A stretch of DNA of 64,000 nt from Paracoccaceae bacterium (GCA_012103375.1 WLWX01000001.1:2770492-2834491), one strand, 5' to 3'; positions 15,913 through 24,406 are shown, counted from the stretch's first letter. The notes: a model not told the origin generated them from the letters alone. Translations and numbers: made by a program.

Positions 15913-17055
15913 GTGGAAAACACATATTCGCGGCGATTGAAGGCGGTCGCGGCTGTCTTGATGTTGGCGGCCATGACGGCGTGTTCGATGCTGCCTGCCG
16001 TCGGCCCGTCGAAAAAGCAGATTTTGGAAGGGTCGGTTCAGCGCAACGGCGATGCGTTTGTTGTGGATGTGAACGATCACGTAACGCGCGCGGCGGGGGT
16101 TCAGCAGGTCCTGGCCTTTGATCCGGCGTTCCAGCGCGCTGGCGTCGTCGGGTCCGACACGATCAACCCCGGCGACACGCTGGGCCTGACGATCTATGAA
16201 AACGTCGATGACGGGCTGCTGACCAGCACCGGATCAAACTCGGCCACACTTGAAGAAGTGCAGGTCGACGGTGCCGGGTTCATTTTTGTGCCCTATGCCG
16301 GGCGGATCAGGGCTGCGGGGAACTCACCCGAGGCGATCCGGCGAGTGATTACCAACAAATTGCAGGATCAGACGCCTGATCCGCAGGTGCAGGTCCGACG
16401 CCTGGCGGGCGACGGGGCCAGTGTCACCCTGCTGGGCAAAGTCGGTGGCCAAGGTGTTTATCCGATTGAGCGTCCGACCCGAAAACTGACAGGCATGCTG
16501 GCCAAGGCCGGTGGCGTGACGATCGAACCGGATGTGGCCGAAATCACCATCATGCGCGGCAACTATCGCGGCAAGGTCTGGCTGGAAGATCTATATCGTA
16601 ACCCGCGCAATGATGTTGCGCTGCGCGGCGGTGACAGGATTCTGGTGGAAGCCGACAATCGGTCTTTCACGGCGCTGGGGGCCACTGGCACACAAACCCA
16701 GGTGACCTTCGAGGAACGCACCATTACCGGGATCGAGGCGCTGGCCCAGGTCGGCGGGCTTGCCGCGATGGGCGCTGACCCCACCGGAATCTTCGTGTTC
16801 CGCGATGAACCAGAATACATCGCCCGCAAGGTTTTGAATCGTAACGACCTGCAAGGGTCGCAACGGCTGATCTATGTGCTGAACCTGACCCGTCCGAACG
16901 GCATGTTTATGGCGCGTGATTTCGTAATCCGGGATGGTGACACGGTCTATGTGACCGAAGCCCCCTACACGCAGTTTGCCAAGGTCCTGACGGCGCTGAC
17001 GAGTACGGCCGGGACGGCGAACTCTCTGGTCAATGCCACGACCGTCGGCAATTAG
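15913..17055 (+). CDS. polysaccharide export outer-membrane lipoprotein (Wza/KpsD-like)
   Basis: I choose the GTG at 15913: it has a strong GGAGG site at 15900-15904 with 8-base spacing, and it yields a 380-residue protein with a clean lipoprotein signal, MENTYSRRLKAVAAVLML then the lipobox AMTAC. The in-frame ATG at 15844 would bury the signal. The mature part has the poly-export domain (INPGDTLGLTIYENV, VDGAGFIFVPYAGRI) and SLBB-like repeats (LLGKVGGQGVYPIE). Such proteins form the outer-membrane channel for capsule. It lies between kpsS and kpsC. Confidence 0.88.
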   Translation: MENTYSRRLKAVAAVLMLAAMTACSMLPAVGPSKKQILEGSVQRNGDAFVVDVNDHVTRAAGVQQVLAFDPAFQRAGVVGSDTINPGDTLGLTIYENVDDGLLTSTGSNSATLEEVQVDGAGFIFVPYAGRIRAAGNSPEAIRRVITNKLQDQTPDPQVQVRRLAGDGASVTLLGKVGGQGVYPIERPTRKLTGMLAKAGGVTIEPDVAEITIMRGNYRGKVWLEDLYRNPRNDVALRGGDRILVEADNRSFTALGATGTQTQVTFEERTITGIEALAQVGGLAAMGADPTGIFVFRDEPEYIARKVLNRNDLQGSQRLIYVLNLTRPNGMFMARDFVIRDGDTVYVTEAPYTQFAKVLTALTSTAGTANSLVNATTVGN

Positions 17056-17067
17056 AACTGATCCCAG

Positions 17068-19089
17068 GTGACCCGAGACGCGCGTGAAGGCGGGCCCGAG
17101 GGACGCGACCTTTATGTCTTCAACGCCGGGTTTCTGCGCGACGCTCATCTAAAGCGCATTCTTGCGCTGGCCGGGTGGGACGTTCGCATGGGCTGGCCGG
17201 GCGCCGCCGGGCATATCGGCGTCTGGGGTCACAGCCCGACCGCGCATCGTGGAGAGCGGGTCGCGGCGCGGACCGGCGCGGCGCTGGTCCGGGTCGAGGA
17301 TGCGTTCCTGCGCTCGGTCCATACCGGGCGCGACGGGGACCGCCCGCTGGGCCTTCTGATCGACGAGCGGGGCGCGCATTTTGATCCGCGCCAACCGTCC
17401 GATCTTGAGGTTCTGCTGGCCACGCACCCGCTTGACGACACCGCCCTGCTGAACCGGGCGCGCGATTTGACGGCGCAGTTGAAGCGCGACGAAATCTCGA
17501 AATACAGCGCCTTTGACCCGGCGCTGGCGGTGCCCGATCCGGGCTATGTGCTGGTGGTGGATCAGACCCGCGGCGATGCGGCCGTGACCGCATCAGGTGC
17601 GACCCGCGCGACCTTTGCCGAGATGCTGGTCTTCGCGCAGGAAGAAAATCCCGGCGCGAAGATCGTGATCCTGTCGCACCCCGAAACCATGGCCGGGCAC
17701 CGACCCGGGTATTATTCGCAGGCGGACACCAACCAGCGCATCTCCCTGCTCAGCGCTCCGGTCAGCCCCTGGCAGATGCTGGCAGGGGCCGTGGGGGTCT
17801 ATACCGTGTCGTCCCAACTGGGGTTCGAGGCGATTTTGGCCGGTCACCGCCCCCGTGTCTTCGGGCAACCGTTCTATGCCGGGTGGGGCCTTAGCGCGGA
17901 CGAGAATGCGCCACCACGCCGAACCCGCACACTGACGGCGGCGCAATTGGCGGCGGCGGCGCTGCTGCTTTACCCCACCTGGTATGACCCGCATTTTGAT
18001 CGCCTGTGCAAGGCTGAGGATGTGGCCCGGATGCTGGCCGCGCGAGCCCGCGCCTGGCGGGCGGATCGGCGCGGCTATGTCGCTTCGGGGATGCGGTTGT
18101 GGAAGCGCGGGCATCTGAAGCAGGCCTTTGGCGGGCGGATTTCCTATGAGGATCGCCCGGATGCGGCAGCCGCCAAAGCGCAATCACTGGGTCGCCCGCT
18201 GTTGGTCTGGGCCGGGAAAGAGGACGCCGCTCATCAAGCGGCCCCGGCCCTGTTGCGCGTCGAAGACGGCTTTCTACGCTCGCGCGGGTTGGGCGCGGAA
18301 CTGGTGCCGCCGCTCAGCCTGGTCGCCGACGATCTGGGCATCTACTATGACCCGACACGGCCCAGCCGGCTGGAGGCGCTGATTGCCGCCTCGGTCAACC
18401 TGCCAGAGGCGGAAATCCGGCGTGCTGAGCGGCTGATCGCTGCGATCACCCGGCGCAAACTGTCGAAATATAATCTGGATGCCGAACCTGTGGACCTGCC
18501 CGAAGGGCGGCGGATATTGGTCGTCGGGCAGGTTGAAGATGATGCATCGGTTCTGCTGGGCGCGGGCGAAGTGACGACAAACCTCGGCCTGCTCAAGGCG
18601 GCGCGGCAGGCGAACCCCGACGCCATCATCGCCTATAAACCCCACCCGGATGTCGAGGCCGGGCTGCGCATCGGGGCGTTGGATGCGCGCGACATAGCCG
18701 ACGTCGTCGCCGCACAGGCGGACCCGCTGCATCTGTTAGCGCAGATTGACGAGGTCTGGACGATCACATCCACCCTGGGGTTCGAGGCGTTGCTGCGCCG
18801 CAAACCAGTCACCTGCCTGGGCCTGCCATTTTATGCCGGATGGAGCCTGACCCGCGATCTGACCGATACCCCGGACCGGCGACGCGCCCGACCAACCCTT
18901 GCCGGATTGGCCCATGCCGTGCTGATCGGCTATCCGCGCTACCACGACCCCATCACCCGCCGCCCCTGCCCGCCCGAGGTGATCGTGGAACGTCTGAGCG
19001 GTGGCAACCTACCCCGCCCCGGCCCAGGAAACCGGGCGTTGTCAAAACGGCAGGAGCTGCTTGCCTCGGCGCAGCCAATCTGGCGCTGA
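17068..19089 (+). CDS. kpsC: capsule polysaccharide export/Kdo transferase KpsC
   Basis: A 673-residue protein beginning at GTG. It is built of two homologous halves: the first has EDAFLRSVHTG, GAHFDPRQPSDLE and ISKYSAF; the second EDGFLRSRGLG, GIYYDPTRPSRLE and LSKYNLD; and each ends with a GFEA(I/L)L and FYAGW block. KpsC proteins carry two beta-Kdo transferase modules that alternate linkages in the poly-Kdo capsule linker. It follows the Wza-like gene by 12 bases and is followed by two hairpins. Confidence 0.9.
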   Translation: MTRDAREGGPEGRDLYVFNAGFLRDAHLKRILALAGWDVRMGWPGAAGHIGVWGHSPTAHRGERVAARTGAALVRVEDAFLRSVHTGRDGDRPLGLLIDERGAHFDPRQPSDLEVLLATHPLDDTALLNRARDLTAQLKRDEISKYSAFDPALAVPDPGYVLVVDQTRGDAAVTASGATRATFAEMLVFAQEENPGAKIVILSHPETMAGHRPGYYSQADTNQRISLLSAPVSPWQMLAGAVGVYTVSSQLGFEAILAGHRPRVFGQPFYAGWGLSADENAPPRRTRTLTAAQLAAAALLLYPTWYDPHFDRLCKAEDVARMLAARARAWRADRRGYVASGMRLWKRGHLKQAFGGRISYEDRPDAAAAKAQSLGRPLLVWAGKEDAAHQAAPALLRVEDGFLRSRGLGAELVPPLSLVADDLGIYYDPTRPSRLEALIAASVNLPEAEIRRAERLIAAITRRKLSKYNLDAEPVDLPEGRRILVVGQVEDDASVLLGAGEVTTNLGLLKAARQANPDAIIAYKPHPDVEAGLRIGALDARDIADVVAAQADPLHLLAQIDEVWTITSTLGFEALLRRKPVTCLGLPFYAGWSLTRDLTDTPDRRRARPTLAGLAHAVLIGYPRYHDPITRRPCPPEVIVERLSGGNLPRPGPGNRALSKRQELLASAQPIWR

Positions 19090-19142
19090 AAGCGGGGGGC
19101 CTCGGGATATTAAATCCCTCGGGTCCTTGCCGGGGGCGATAG

Positions 19143-19187
19143 CTGGGGGCAAGCCCCCAGACACGAGGTAGCCGGGGGCCAGCCCCC
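19143..19187. terminator. two successive hairpins between convergent genes
   Basis: CTGGGGGC-AA-GCCCCCAG (19143-19160) and GGGGGC-CA-GCCCCC (19174-19187). The loops are very short. They lie between kpsC and ribD and may stop transcription from both; no long T-run follows. Confidence 0.55.
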
Positions 19188-19190
19188 AGA

Positions 19191-19219
19191 CCTCCGGGAT
19201 ATTTTTGGGTCAATGATGG
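19191..19219 (+). repeat. intergenic repeat with GATATTTTTGGGTCAATGAT core, copy 2
   Basis: Second copy of the element at 10986-11018, again directly after a plus-strand gene end and before a convergent minus-strand gene. Confidence 0.6.
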
Positions 19220-19246
19220 GAAAGGCCAGGTGTCTGGCGTGAGGGG

Positions 19247-20335
19247 TCAGGCGCTTGTCCAGTGGCTGAGGGTGTCGTTGCCCAGTTGGCGGGTGTTTTC
19301 GAGCGTGAACCTCGGGGCGTCGGCGAGTGCAGCAAGCCCGAGCGATCCGAGCGAAGGCAGACCTTCCGCCCCGATTGCCTTACCCGCCGTGAACAGCGCG
19401 ATGCGATCCACCAGCCCGGCCTTCAGCAGCGCGGCGGCCAGCGCGCCGCCGCCTTCGCACAGGATCCTTGTCAGGCCCGCCTGCCCAAGTGATTGGAGCA
19501 TCGCGGCCGGGTCGAGGCGCCCATTGCGATCCATCGTAACTGGGAAAAGGCGCGCTGCGGTGCTGGCCCAAGCTGCGCTGTCGCCGGTGTCGCCGTGCAG
19601 CAGCCAGAGCGGAGCTTGGTCCAGCGTTTGGATCAGGCGACCGTCGATTGGTATGTCGAGGCTGGCAGAGGCGACAATGCGCACTGGTTGCGGCACTGGA
19701 CCCATCTGCCGGACTGTCAGGGTCGGGTCGTCGGCGCGCGCGGTTCCGCCACCGATCATCACCGCGTCATGGGTCAGGCGCATGGCGTGAACGGCGTGGC
19801 GCGCCAGTGGTCCGGTGATCCACTGGCTTTCGCCGCTGGCCGTCGCAATACGGCCGTCCAGCGTGGTGGCAAGTTTCAGGGTCACCAGCGGGCGGCCTGT
19901 GTTGATCCGGCTGAGGAAACCTGCGTGATCGCGGGCGGCTTCGTCCTTGCCGAAACCCTCAACCACGTCAATCCCGGCGGCGCGCAGGCGGGCGACGCCT
20001 TGCCCGGCCACACGCGGGTCCGGGTCGGTCAGCGACACGACCACGCGCGCAATTCCGGCAGCGATCAGCGCGGCGGCGCAGGGCGGCGTCTGCCCGGAAT
20101 GGGCGCAGGGTTCCAGCGTGACATAGGCCGTCGCGCCGCGCGCCGCGGTGCCTGCCTGATCCAGCGCGCGGGTTTCCGCATGGGGCCGCCCGCCCTGGGC
20201 CGTCCAGCCGCGACCGACGATCCGGTTGCCCCGGGTGATCACGCAGCCCACCGCCGGGTTCGGCCAGACACGCCCCATCCCGCGCCGCCCCAGTGGCAGG
20301 GCGAGCGCCATGAACCGTTGATCTTGCGCGATCAC
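19247..20335 (-). CDS. ribD: bifunctional riboflavin biosynthesis deaminase/reductase RibD
   Basis: A 362-residue enzyme. The N-terminal deaminase has the zinc motif [11 protein letters not shown] (His about 53, Glu about 55) and the [11 protein letters not shown] pair of cysteines; the C-terminal reductase has [15 protein letters not shown] and a [12 protein letters not shown] motif. It deaminates and then reduces the pyrimidine intermediate of riboflavin synthesis. The GTG start (20333-20335) overlaps the nrdR stop as GTGA, so the two are translationally coupled. Unusually, ribE is about 5 kb away, with capsule genes in between. Confidence 0.95.
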   Translation of the reverse strand: MIAQDQRFMALALPLGRRGMGRVWPNPAVGCVITRGNRIVGRGWTAQGGRPHAETRALDQAGTAARGATAYVTLEPCAHSGQTPPCAAALIAAGIARVVVSLTDPDPRVAGQGVARLRAAGIDVVEGFGKDEAARDHAGFLSRINTGRPLVTLKLATTLDGRIATASGESQWITGPLARHAVHAMRLTHDAVMIGGGTARADDPTLTVRQMGPVPQPVRIVASASLDIPIDGRLIQTLDQAPLWLLHGDTGDSAAWASTAARLFPVTMDRNGRLDPAAMLQSLGQAGLTRILCEGGGALAAALLKAGLVDRIALFTAGKAIGAEGLPSLGSLGLAALADAPRFTLENTRQLGNDTLSHWTSA

Positions 20336-20799
20336 TCTTCCGGCGGTGTTTGCGGCCTGAGCTCGGAGACGAATTCCTCGAAATCATCCGCCGCCTGGAA
20401 GTTCTTGTAAACACTGGCAAACCGGACGTAGGCGACGGTGTCGATCCGCGCTAGGCTTTCCATCACGATCTCACCGATGGTGCCGGATTTGATGTCGGTT
20501 TCGCCCATGCTTTCCAGACGCCGGACGATGCCGCTGATCATCTGGTCCATCCGCTCAGGCTCGATCGGGCGTTTCTGCAGGGCAATGCGGATCGAGCGTT
20601 CCAGCTTGTCGCGATCAAAATCCTCGCGCTTGCCGCTGGATTTGATCACCACCAGATCGCGCAACTGCACGCGTTCATAGGTTGTAAACCGTCCGCCGCA
20701 TGCCGGGCAGAGGCGGCGGCGGCGGATCGCCACGTGGTCTTCCGCCGGTCGCGAATCTTTCACCTGAGTGTCGATATTTCCGCAAAAAGGACAGCGCAT
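20332..20799 (-). CDS. nrdR: transcriptional repressor NrdR
   Basis: A 155-residue ribonucleotide-reductase repressor. The N-terminal zinc ribbon has CPFCG (3-7) and [14 protein letters not shown] (about 31-44); an ATP-cone domain follows ([17 protein letters not shown]). It senses ATP/dATP and binds NrdR boxes upstream of nrd genes. It is coupled to ribD, as in many proteobacteria. Confidence 0.96.
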   Translation of the reverse strand: MRCPFCGNIDTQVKDSRPAEDHVAIRRRRLCPACGGRFTTYERVQLRDLVVIKSSGKREDFDRDKLERSIRIALQKRPIEPERMDQMISGIVRRLESMGETDIKSGTIGEIVMESLARIDTVAYVRFASVYKNFQAADDFEEFVSELRPQTPPEE

Positions 20800-20872
20800 G
20801 TCTGTATGGTCCCCATGTCCCCGTTATCCACAGGCACTATAGGGCAGCCGCCAGAGTTTGTGTAGCGCGAAA

Positions 20873-20900
20873 TGGGGGCCGCAAGATTATGCGGCCCCCA
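20873..20900 (-). terminator. strong hairpin after the DUF1330 gene
   Basis: Perfect 10-bp arms TGGGGGCCGC (20873-20882) and GCGGCCCCCA (20891-20900) around an 8-base AT loop. It lies 7 bases beyond the stop of the minus-strand DUF1330 gene and insulates it from nrdR. Confidence 0.75.
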
Positions 20901-20906
20901 TTGGTG

Positions 20907-21086
20907 TCAGGCGGCCTCGGCCCCTTCGACGATCACCAGTTCGGCGTCTGCTGCCGCCTGCCGGATGCAGCGCGCGGCACTGTAGGCGGGGCTGTCGTAA
21001 CAGGCGGGGGCGGCGGCTTGCAGGTAGTCGGGATAGCGGGCTTCGTCTTTCACGCTGACGCGCACGATCCAATAGGCTTTGGGCAT
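20907..21086 (-). CDS. DUF1330 protein with internal deletion
   Basis: This 59-residue protein has a good AAAGGAG ribosome site. Its first 28 residues (MPKAYWIVRVSVKDEARYPD...) match the start of DUF1330 proteins, and its last ~30 (CYDSPAYSAARCIRQAAA, then ELVIVEGAE) match their C-terminus. The usual middle of about 35-40 residues (RGG and VVIEF strands) is absent, with the junction near AAAPA/CYDSP. The reading frame is kept, so a ferredoxin-like stub could still be made, but without its central strands it is probably non-functional. It is divergent from a LysR regulator. Confidence 0.7.
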   Translation of the reverse strand: MPKAYWIVRVSVKDEARYPDYLQAAAPACYDSPAYSAARCIRQAAADAELVIVEGAEAA

Positions 21087-21136
21087 GGTGTCTCCTTTGA
21101 CTGTTAAGTTGCCGTGGCCGCGCTTTAGCCTTGTTC

Positions 21137-21155
21137 ATTCATCATAAAAATGAAT
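21137..21155. promoter_or_regulatory. LysR-type operator candidate
   Basis: ATTCAT-N7-ATGAAT is a perfect inverted repeat fitting the T-N11-A rule for LysR-type boxes. It lies in an AT-rich 103-base gap between the divergent DUF1330 and LysR genes, so the regulator may control both. Confidence 0.5.
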
Positions 21156-21189
21156 AATAATGAAGATAGCCATCTTGAAATGAGAATTC

Positions 21190-22020
21190 ATGGATCTTGC
21201 CGTCCTTCGCATCTTTCGCGCCATCGTCGAAACCGGGTCTGTCACCGGGGCGGCGGCGCGGCTGCATCGCGTGCAATCGAATGTGTCGACACGGTTGCGA
21301 CAGTTGGAGGAGGATCTGGGCGTCGCCCTGTTTCGGCGCGAAGGGCGGCGGCTGATCCTGACGGCTGAGGGGCAGACGCTGGATGATTATGCCGCCAGGC
21401 TTTTGGCGCTGGCCGAGGATGCACGGCGGGCGGTCGGTGGGGATCAGCCCGCAGGCCTGTTGCGCATCGGCGCAATGGAAAGCACGGCTGCGGTGCGCCT
21501 TCCGGCACCTTTGGCCGCACTGGCCGGGCAATTCCCCGAAATCTCGGTCGAACTCAAAACCGGCAATCCCGAACAGCTGACCCAGATGCTGTTGGAAGAT
21601 CGGATCGAGGCGGCATTGCTTGCCATTCCGCCGGACGACCCCCGGCTGCAGGCGCGTCAGGTCTTTGTCGAAACGGTGGTCATCGTGACAGCGCGCGAGG
21701 TTGAAACGCTGCCCGATACCGCACTGGTATTCGAAGCCGGCTGCCCCCATCGCGCCCGGCTGGAGGCGCTTTATGCCAAAGCCGGGCGCAGGCCCGGGCG
21801 GATCGTCGAACTCGGCAGCTATCACGCTTTGCTGGGCTGCGTTCTGGCCGGAATGGGGGCCGCGCTGCTGCCTGAAAGCGTGCTGACCGGGTTCGCTGAA
21901 CGCAAACGCCTGCGGGTTCACCGCCTCGGCGGGGCGGAGGCGCGATTGCCGACCATGCTGTTGCGGCGCAGCGGAACGCCAAGCGCCCGGATGGCCGCCT
22001 TTGAATCTGTGCTGCCCTAG
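21190..22020 (+). CDS. LysR family transcriptional regulator
   Basis: A 276-residue regulator with an N-terminal winged helix-turn-helix (about residues 1-62; AAARLHRVQSNVSTRLRQLEEDLG is the recognition region) and a C-terminal substrate-binding domain starting at LLRIGAMES. The effector is unknown. It is read away from the DUF1330 gene across a shared control region, so that gene is its best candidate target. Its TAG stop shares the palindrome CTAG with the stop of the convergent gene. Confidence 0.9.
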   Translation: MDLAVLRIFRAIVETGSVTGAAARLHRVQSNVSTRLRQLEEDLGVALFRREGRRLILTAEGQTLDDYAARLLALAEDARRAVGGDQPAGLLRIGAMESTAAVRLPAPLAALAGQFPEISVELKTGNPEQLTQMLLEDRIEAALLAIPPDDPRLQARQVFVETVVIVTAREVETLPDTALVFEAGCPHRARLEALYAKAGRRPGRIVELGSYHALLGCVLAGMGAALLPESVLTGFAERKRLRVHRLGGAEARLPTMLLRRSGTPSARMAAFESVLP

Positions 22021-22442
22021 GACAGATGCGCCACCACGGTTCGTGATCTTGGCCGGGTGCGATGTTCGAAAAGGTAGATGCCTTGCCATGTGCCGAGCTG
22101 CAGATCGCCGTCAACGACAGGAATCTGCAAGCTGACCGGCATCATCGCGGCCTTGATATGGGCGGGCATGTCATCCGGGCCTTCGCTGGTATGGCGAAGA
22201 TAGCGCATGGAAACATCGTCAGACGGCGGGACCAGCCGGTGAAAAAACGCGGCCAGATCGCGCTGCACGTCCGGATCCGCGTTCTCCTGTATCAGCAGCG
22301 ACGCCGACGTATGGCGCAGGAACAACGTCAGAAGGGTCGGCCCGCGCGGTGCCACATCACGCACCCAGTCGCGGATCGGGGTCGTGAATTCGGTCAGGCC
22401 AGGGCCATTGGGGGCCAGCCGAAACGCGGTCTGTTGCGCCAA
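22017..22442 (-). CDS. yjbQ: YjbQ family protein (UPF0047)
   Basis: A 141-residue protein of the YjbQ/UPF0047 family, small trimeric enzymes reported to have weak thiamine-phosphate-synthase activity. The signatures are LTLFLRHTSASLLIQENADP, with the conserved His, and the C-terminal LGTWQGIYLFEHR. No ATG lies at the family start; a TTG at 22440-22442 (MAQQTAFRLAP) is used, five bases after the stop of the preceding secreted-protein gene. The longer upstream frame overlaps that gene and is discarded. Confidence 0.88.
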   Translation of the reverse strand: MAQQTAFRLAPNGPGLTEFTTPIRDWVRDVAPRGPTLLTLFLRHTSASLLIQENADPDVQRDLAAFFHRLVPPSDDVSMRYLRHTSEGPDDMPAHIKAAMMPVSLQIPVVDGDLQLGTWQGIYLFEHRTRPRSRTVVAHLS

Positions 22443-22446
22443 GCGG

Positions 22447-22818
22447 TCAGTCGAAATCGTAGGAGTTGCCCTGGCACAGCGCGCGGGCGTGATGCGCAGG
22501 CAGCACATCGGTCCGGCTGACCAACACACCGGCAAGGCCGGAATGGTGCCCGGAACTGGGACCCGACAGACTGAATAAGACACCGTGGCCACGCGGGCGC
22601 GGCAGGGGAGAGGTAACATAGATGCGGGTCGTGCCCGACATTCGCAGGTGGCCGACGACGTAGTTGCCCGCCGCACACCAATAGTCATCGGGGCTGAGGT
22701 TGGCGTTGAACCCAACCTCGAAACTGTCACCGGAGGCCGAGACTACGCGCCCTTTCTGTGCCGCATCGGCGGTGAATGGCAAAGCGGCAAGGGCGGTTGC
22801 GAAGATGAGGGCTTTCAT
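22447..22818 (-). CDS. small secreted protein of unknown function
   Basis: A 123-residue protein with a classical signal peptide (MKALIFATALAALPFTADA, cleavage after Ala19). The mature part has two cysteines (YWCAAG, ALCQGN) that could form a disulfide, and a Gly/Ser/His-rich middle. No family recognised. It precedes yjbQ with a four-base gap and probably shares its transcript. Confidence 0.7.
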   Translation of the reverse strand: MKALIFATALAALPFTADAAQKGRVVSASGDSFEVGFNANLSPDDYWCAAGNYVVGHLRMSGTTRIYVTSPLPRPRGHGVLFSLSGPSSGHHSGLAGVLVSRTDVLPAHHARALCQGNSYDFD

Positions 22819-22904
22819 GGGGGTGCTCCTGTAACGATTGGGTACGGGCTAACAATTGGGTACGGGCAGATCTTGGCGCAGTATCGCGGGTTATGGGCGG
22901 TTTG

Positions 22905-23184
22905 TCACGCGGGTCCTGGGGCGGAAAACAACCGCTCACCCTGTTCATCGATCATCTGTTTGGCTTTCGCGACCGATGCATCCATCGCGGCCTGTCGGTC
23001 GCCGAATGTATCGGCGCGGACCAGCTTGTGGGATCGCATGGCGTCACCCTCACCCTTTTCGATGATGGCCGCCCTCGGCGATGGGCTGCGGGATGATGCG
23101 GAAATCTTCGTAGATGACAGGCTCGGCCGCGGGTTTGGCAGCCGCGCCGCCTGAGGAACCGAAGAGTTTGGACAGGATGGACAT
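22905..23184 (-). pseudogene. HlyU-family protein, disrupted by a small deletion
   Basis: The ATG at 23182-23184 starts MSILSKLFGSSGG, continuing to IYEDFRIIPQPIAEGG, the N-terminal half of HlyU-type proteins. This frame then hits TGA at 23050. The C-terminal half (IEKGEGDAMRSHKLVRADTF, then AKAKQMIDEQGERLF) continues in another frame to 22905. Intact homologs have a few extra residues (an R-I-A-R strand) at the junction, so a deletion of roughly 15-20 bases not divisible by three seems to have occurred near 23070. HlyU relatives are small regulators or adaptors; this copy is probably dead. Confidence 0.75.
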
Positions 23185-23422
23185 GCGGTGTGCTCCGAAT
23201 TGGGTTTGGCCGAGCCTATCCGGGATTCGGTTTCGAATGAAGCCTTTGGGGATGTCGGGGTGAACTCCGGCACCGGCGGCATCATCAGGCCGCAGGGGAA
23301 CTGCCCGCGTTTTTTCCGATCCGAAAATTTTTTCGATTGGTCGAGAATAATTCTCCGGGCCGGCGCGTAACCCTTTCGAACGCAGGACGTTCAGGACAGT
23401 TAAACAGTCAGAGGACAGACCT

Positions 23423-23764
23423 ATGAAACATGCAAACCGTCGCCAATTCCTGAAACTGGGCGTGGGTGTCATGGCCGTGCCATTGGCCGCAAAAATCGCC
23501 AGTGCCGCCAGCCACGCGACCCATGTGGTCGAAATCAAGGGCGGCAAGTTCAACCCGGCGACGCTGAATATGCAGGCAGGCGACAAAGTGCAGTTCATCA
23601 ATCTGGACGGCGCGCCCCATACGGCGACCGCCGACAGCGGCCTGTTTGACACCGGACGGCTGAAGAAGGGCCAGGCGGCCACGATCCAGATCAAAACCGC
23701 CGGGACGCACAGCTATTTCTGCGCCGTGCACCCGCGCATGAAGGGCAATATCGTCGCCGGTTGA
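23423..23764 (+). CDS. cupredoxin (amicyanin/pseudoazurin-like)
   Basis: A 113-residue blue copper protein. A Tat-like signal (NRRQFLKLGVGVMAVP) suggests export in the folded state. The mature domain shows type-1 copper ligands: His in GAPHTAT, then Cys-x3-His-x2-Met in YFCAVHPRMKG. It would act as a periplasmic electron carrier; no partner enzyme is adjacent. The gene is preceded by a 238-base non-coding region with an AT-rich patch near 23310-23355 that may hold its promoter. Confidence 0.88.
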   Translation: MKHANRRQFLKLGVGVMAVPLAAKIASAASHATHVVEIKGGKFNPATLNMQAGDKVQFINLDGAPHTATADSGLFDTGRLKKGQAATIQIKTAGTHSYFCAVHPRMKGNIVAG

Positions 23765-23875
23765 TCGGTGTGTTGAGTAAAGAGTGCGCGAGTATCCCCC
23801 GGCGCCCGGTTCCGTTTGACCGGATGCCGGGGATGCCGGAGGGAACTTTGGTCTGAGGGTGGTGCGAACCCGGAG

Positions 23876-23920
23876 GAGCGAAACGCAAGCCGGGCGAACG
23901 CCTGTCTGGGGGTTGGCGCA
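23876..23920 (+). repeat. dispersed GC-rich repeat, copy D
   Basis: It contains ACGCAAGCCGGGC and GCCTGTCTG, as at 8492-8533, within the non-coding stretch 23765-24022 between the cupredoxin and toxin genes. Confidence 0.45.
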
Positions 23921-24022
23921 GAGACGGCTGGTTGGTTTGTTGTTTGGAGATAATATCTTACCGAAATTCGCGGTAAAACCATCGCCAACGCAATGCGAGA
24001 ACTCAAGCGAGAACTTAGGCAT

Positions 24023-24406
24023 CTAAGCATCGGATTTTTGCAGGCGAGCTTTGATCCACTTTTGTATCTCGGTAAAATCAAGCCTGTCATCTGCGACGTC
24101 CACAACAAAATCATCAATGCGGTCAGTTGGCTGTAAAACAAGATCATAGCCACTTCGCGCAATCAGCAGCGTCATGACGAGCCAAGCTGTCCGTTTGTTG
24201 GCATCCACAAACGGATGGTTCTTGACCATAGAGTGAAGTAGCGCAGCAGACTTCGTTGCTATTGGCCGATAGTAACCCGTATAGGGTCTCGCAAGAGCGG
24301 AAAGAAGATTGTTCTCACTCAACAAACCAATGCGTCCACCCCCTTTAGTTAGGGCCGTGCGATGCGCTTCTAACGCATCGCCAAAGGTAACTCGGTAGTG
24401 TCTTAT
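24023..24406 (-). CDS. doc: Doc-type (Fic-fold) toxin with ATA at the start position
   Basis: The frame encodes a ~127-residue death-on-curing toxin with the Fic motif HPFVDANKRTAW (about 64-75) and the LLSALARPYTGY segment that precedes it in Doc proteins. Doc kinases phosphorylate EF-Tu. Homology extends upstream of the first TTG (24323-24325) to the codon ATA (24404-24406), which overlaps the antitoxin stop as ATAA. Toxin-antitoxin pairs commonly have ATGA here, so the start looks mutated from ATG to ATA. Expression is expected to be weak, or to begin at the internal TTG. Confidence 0.75.
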   Translation of the reverse strand: MRHYRVTFGDALEAHRTALTKGGGRIGLLSENNLLSALARPYTGYYRPIATKSAALLHSMVKNHPFVDANKRTAWLVMTLLIARSGYDLVLQPTDRIDDFVVDVADDRLDFTEIQKWIKARLQKSDA

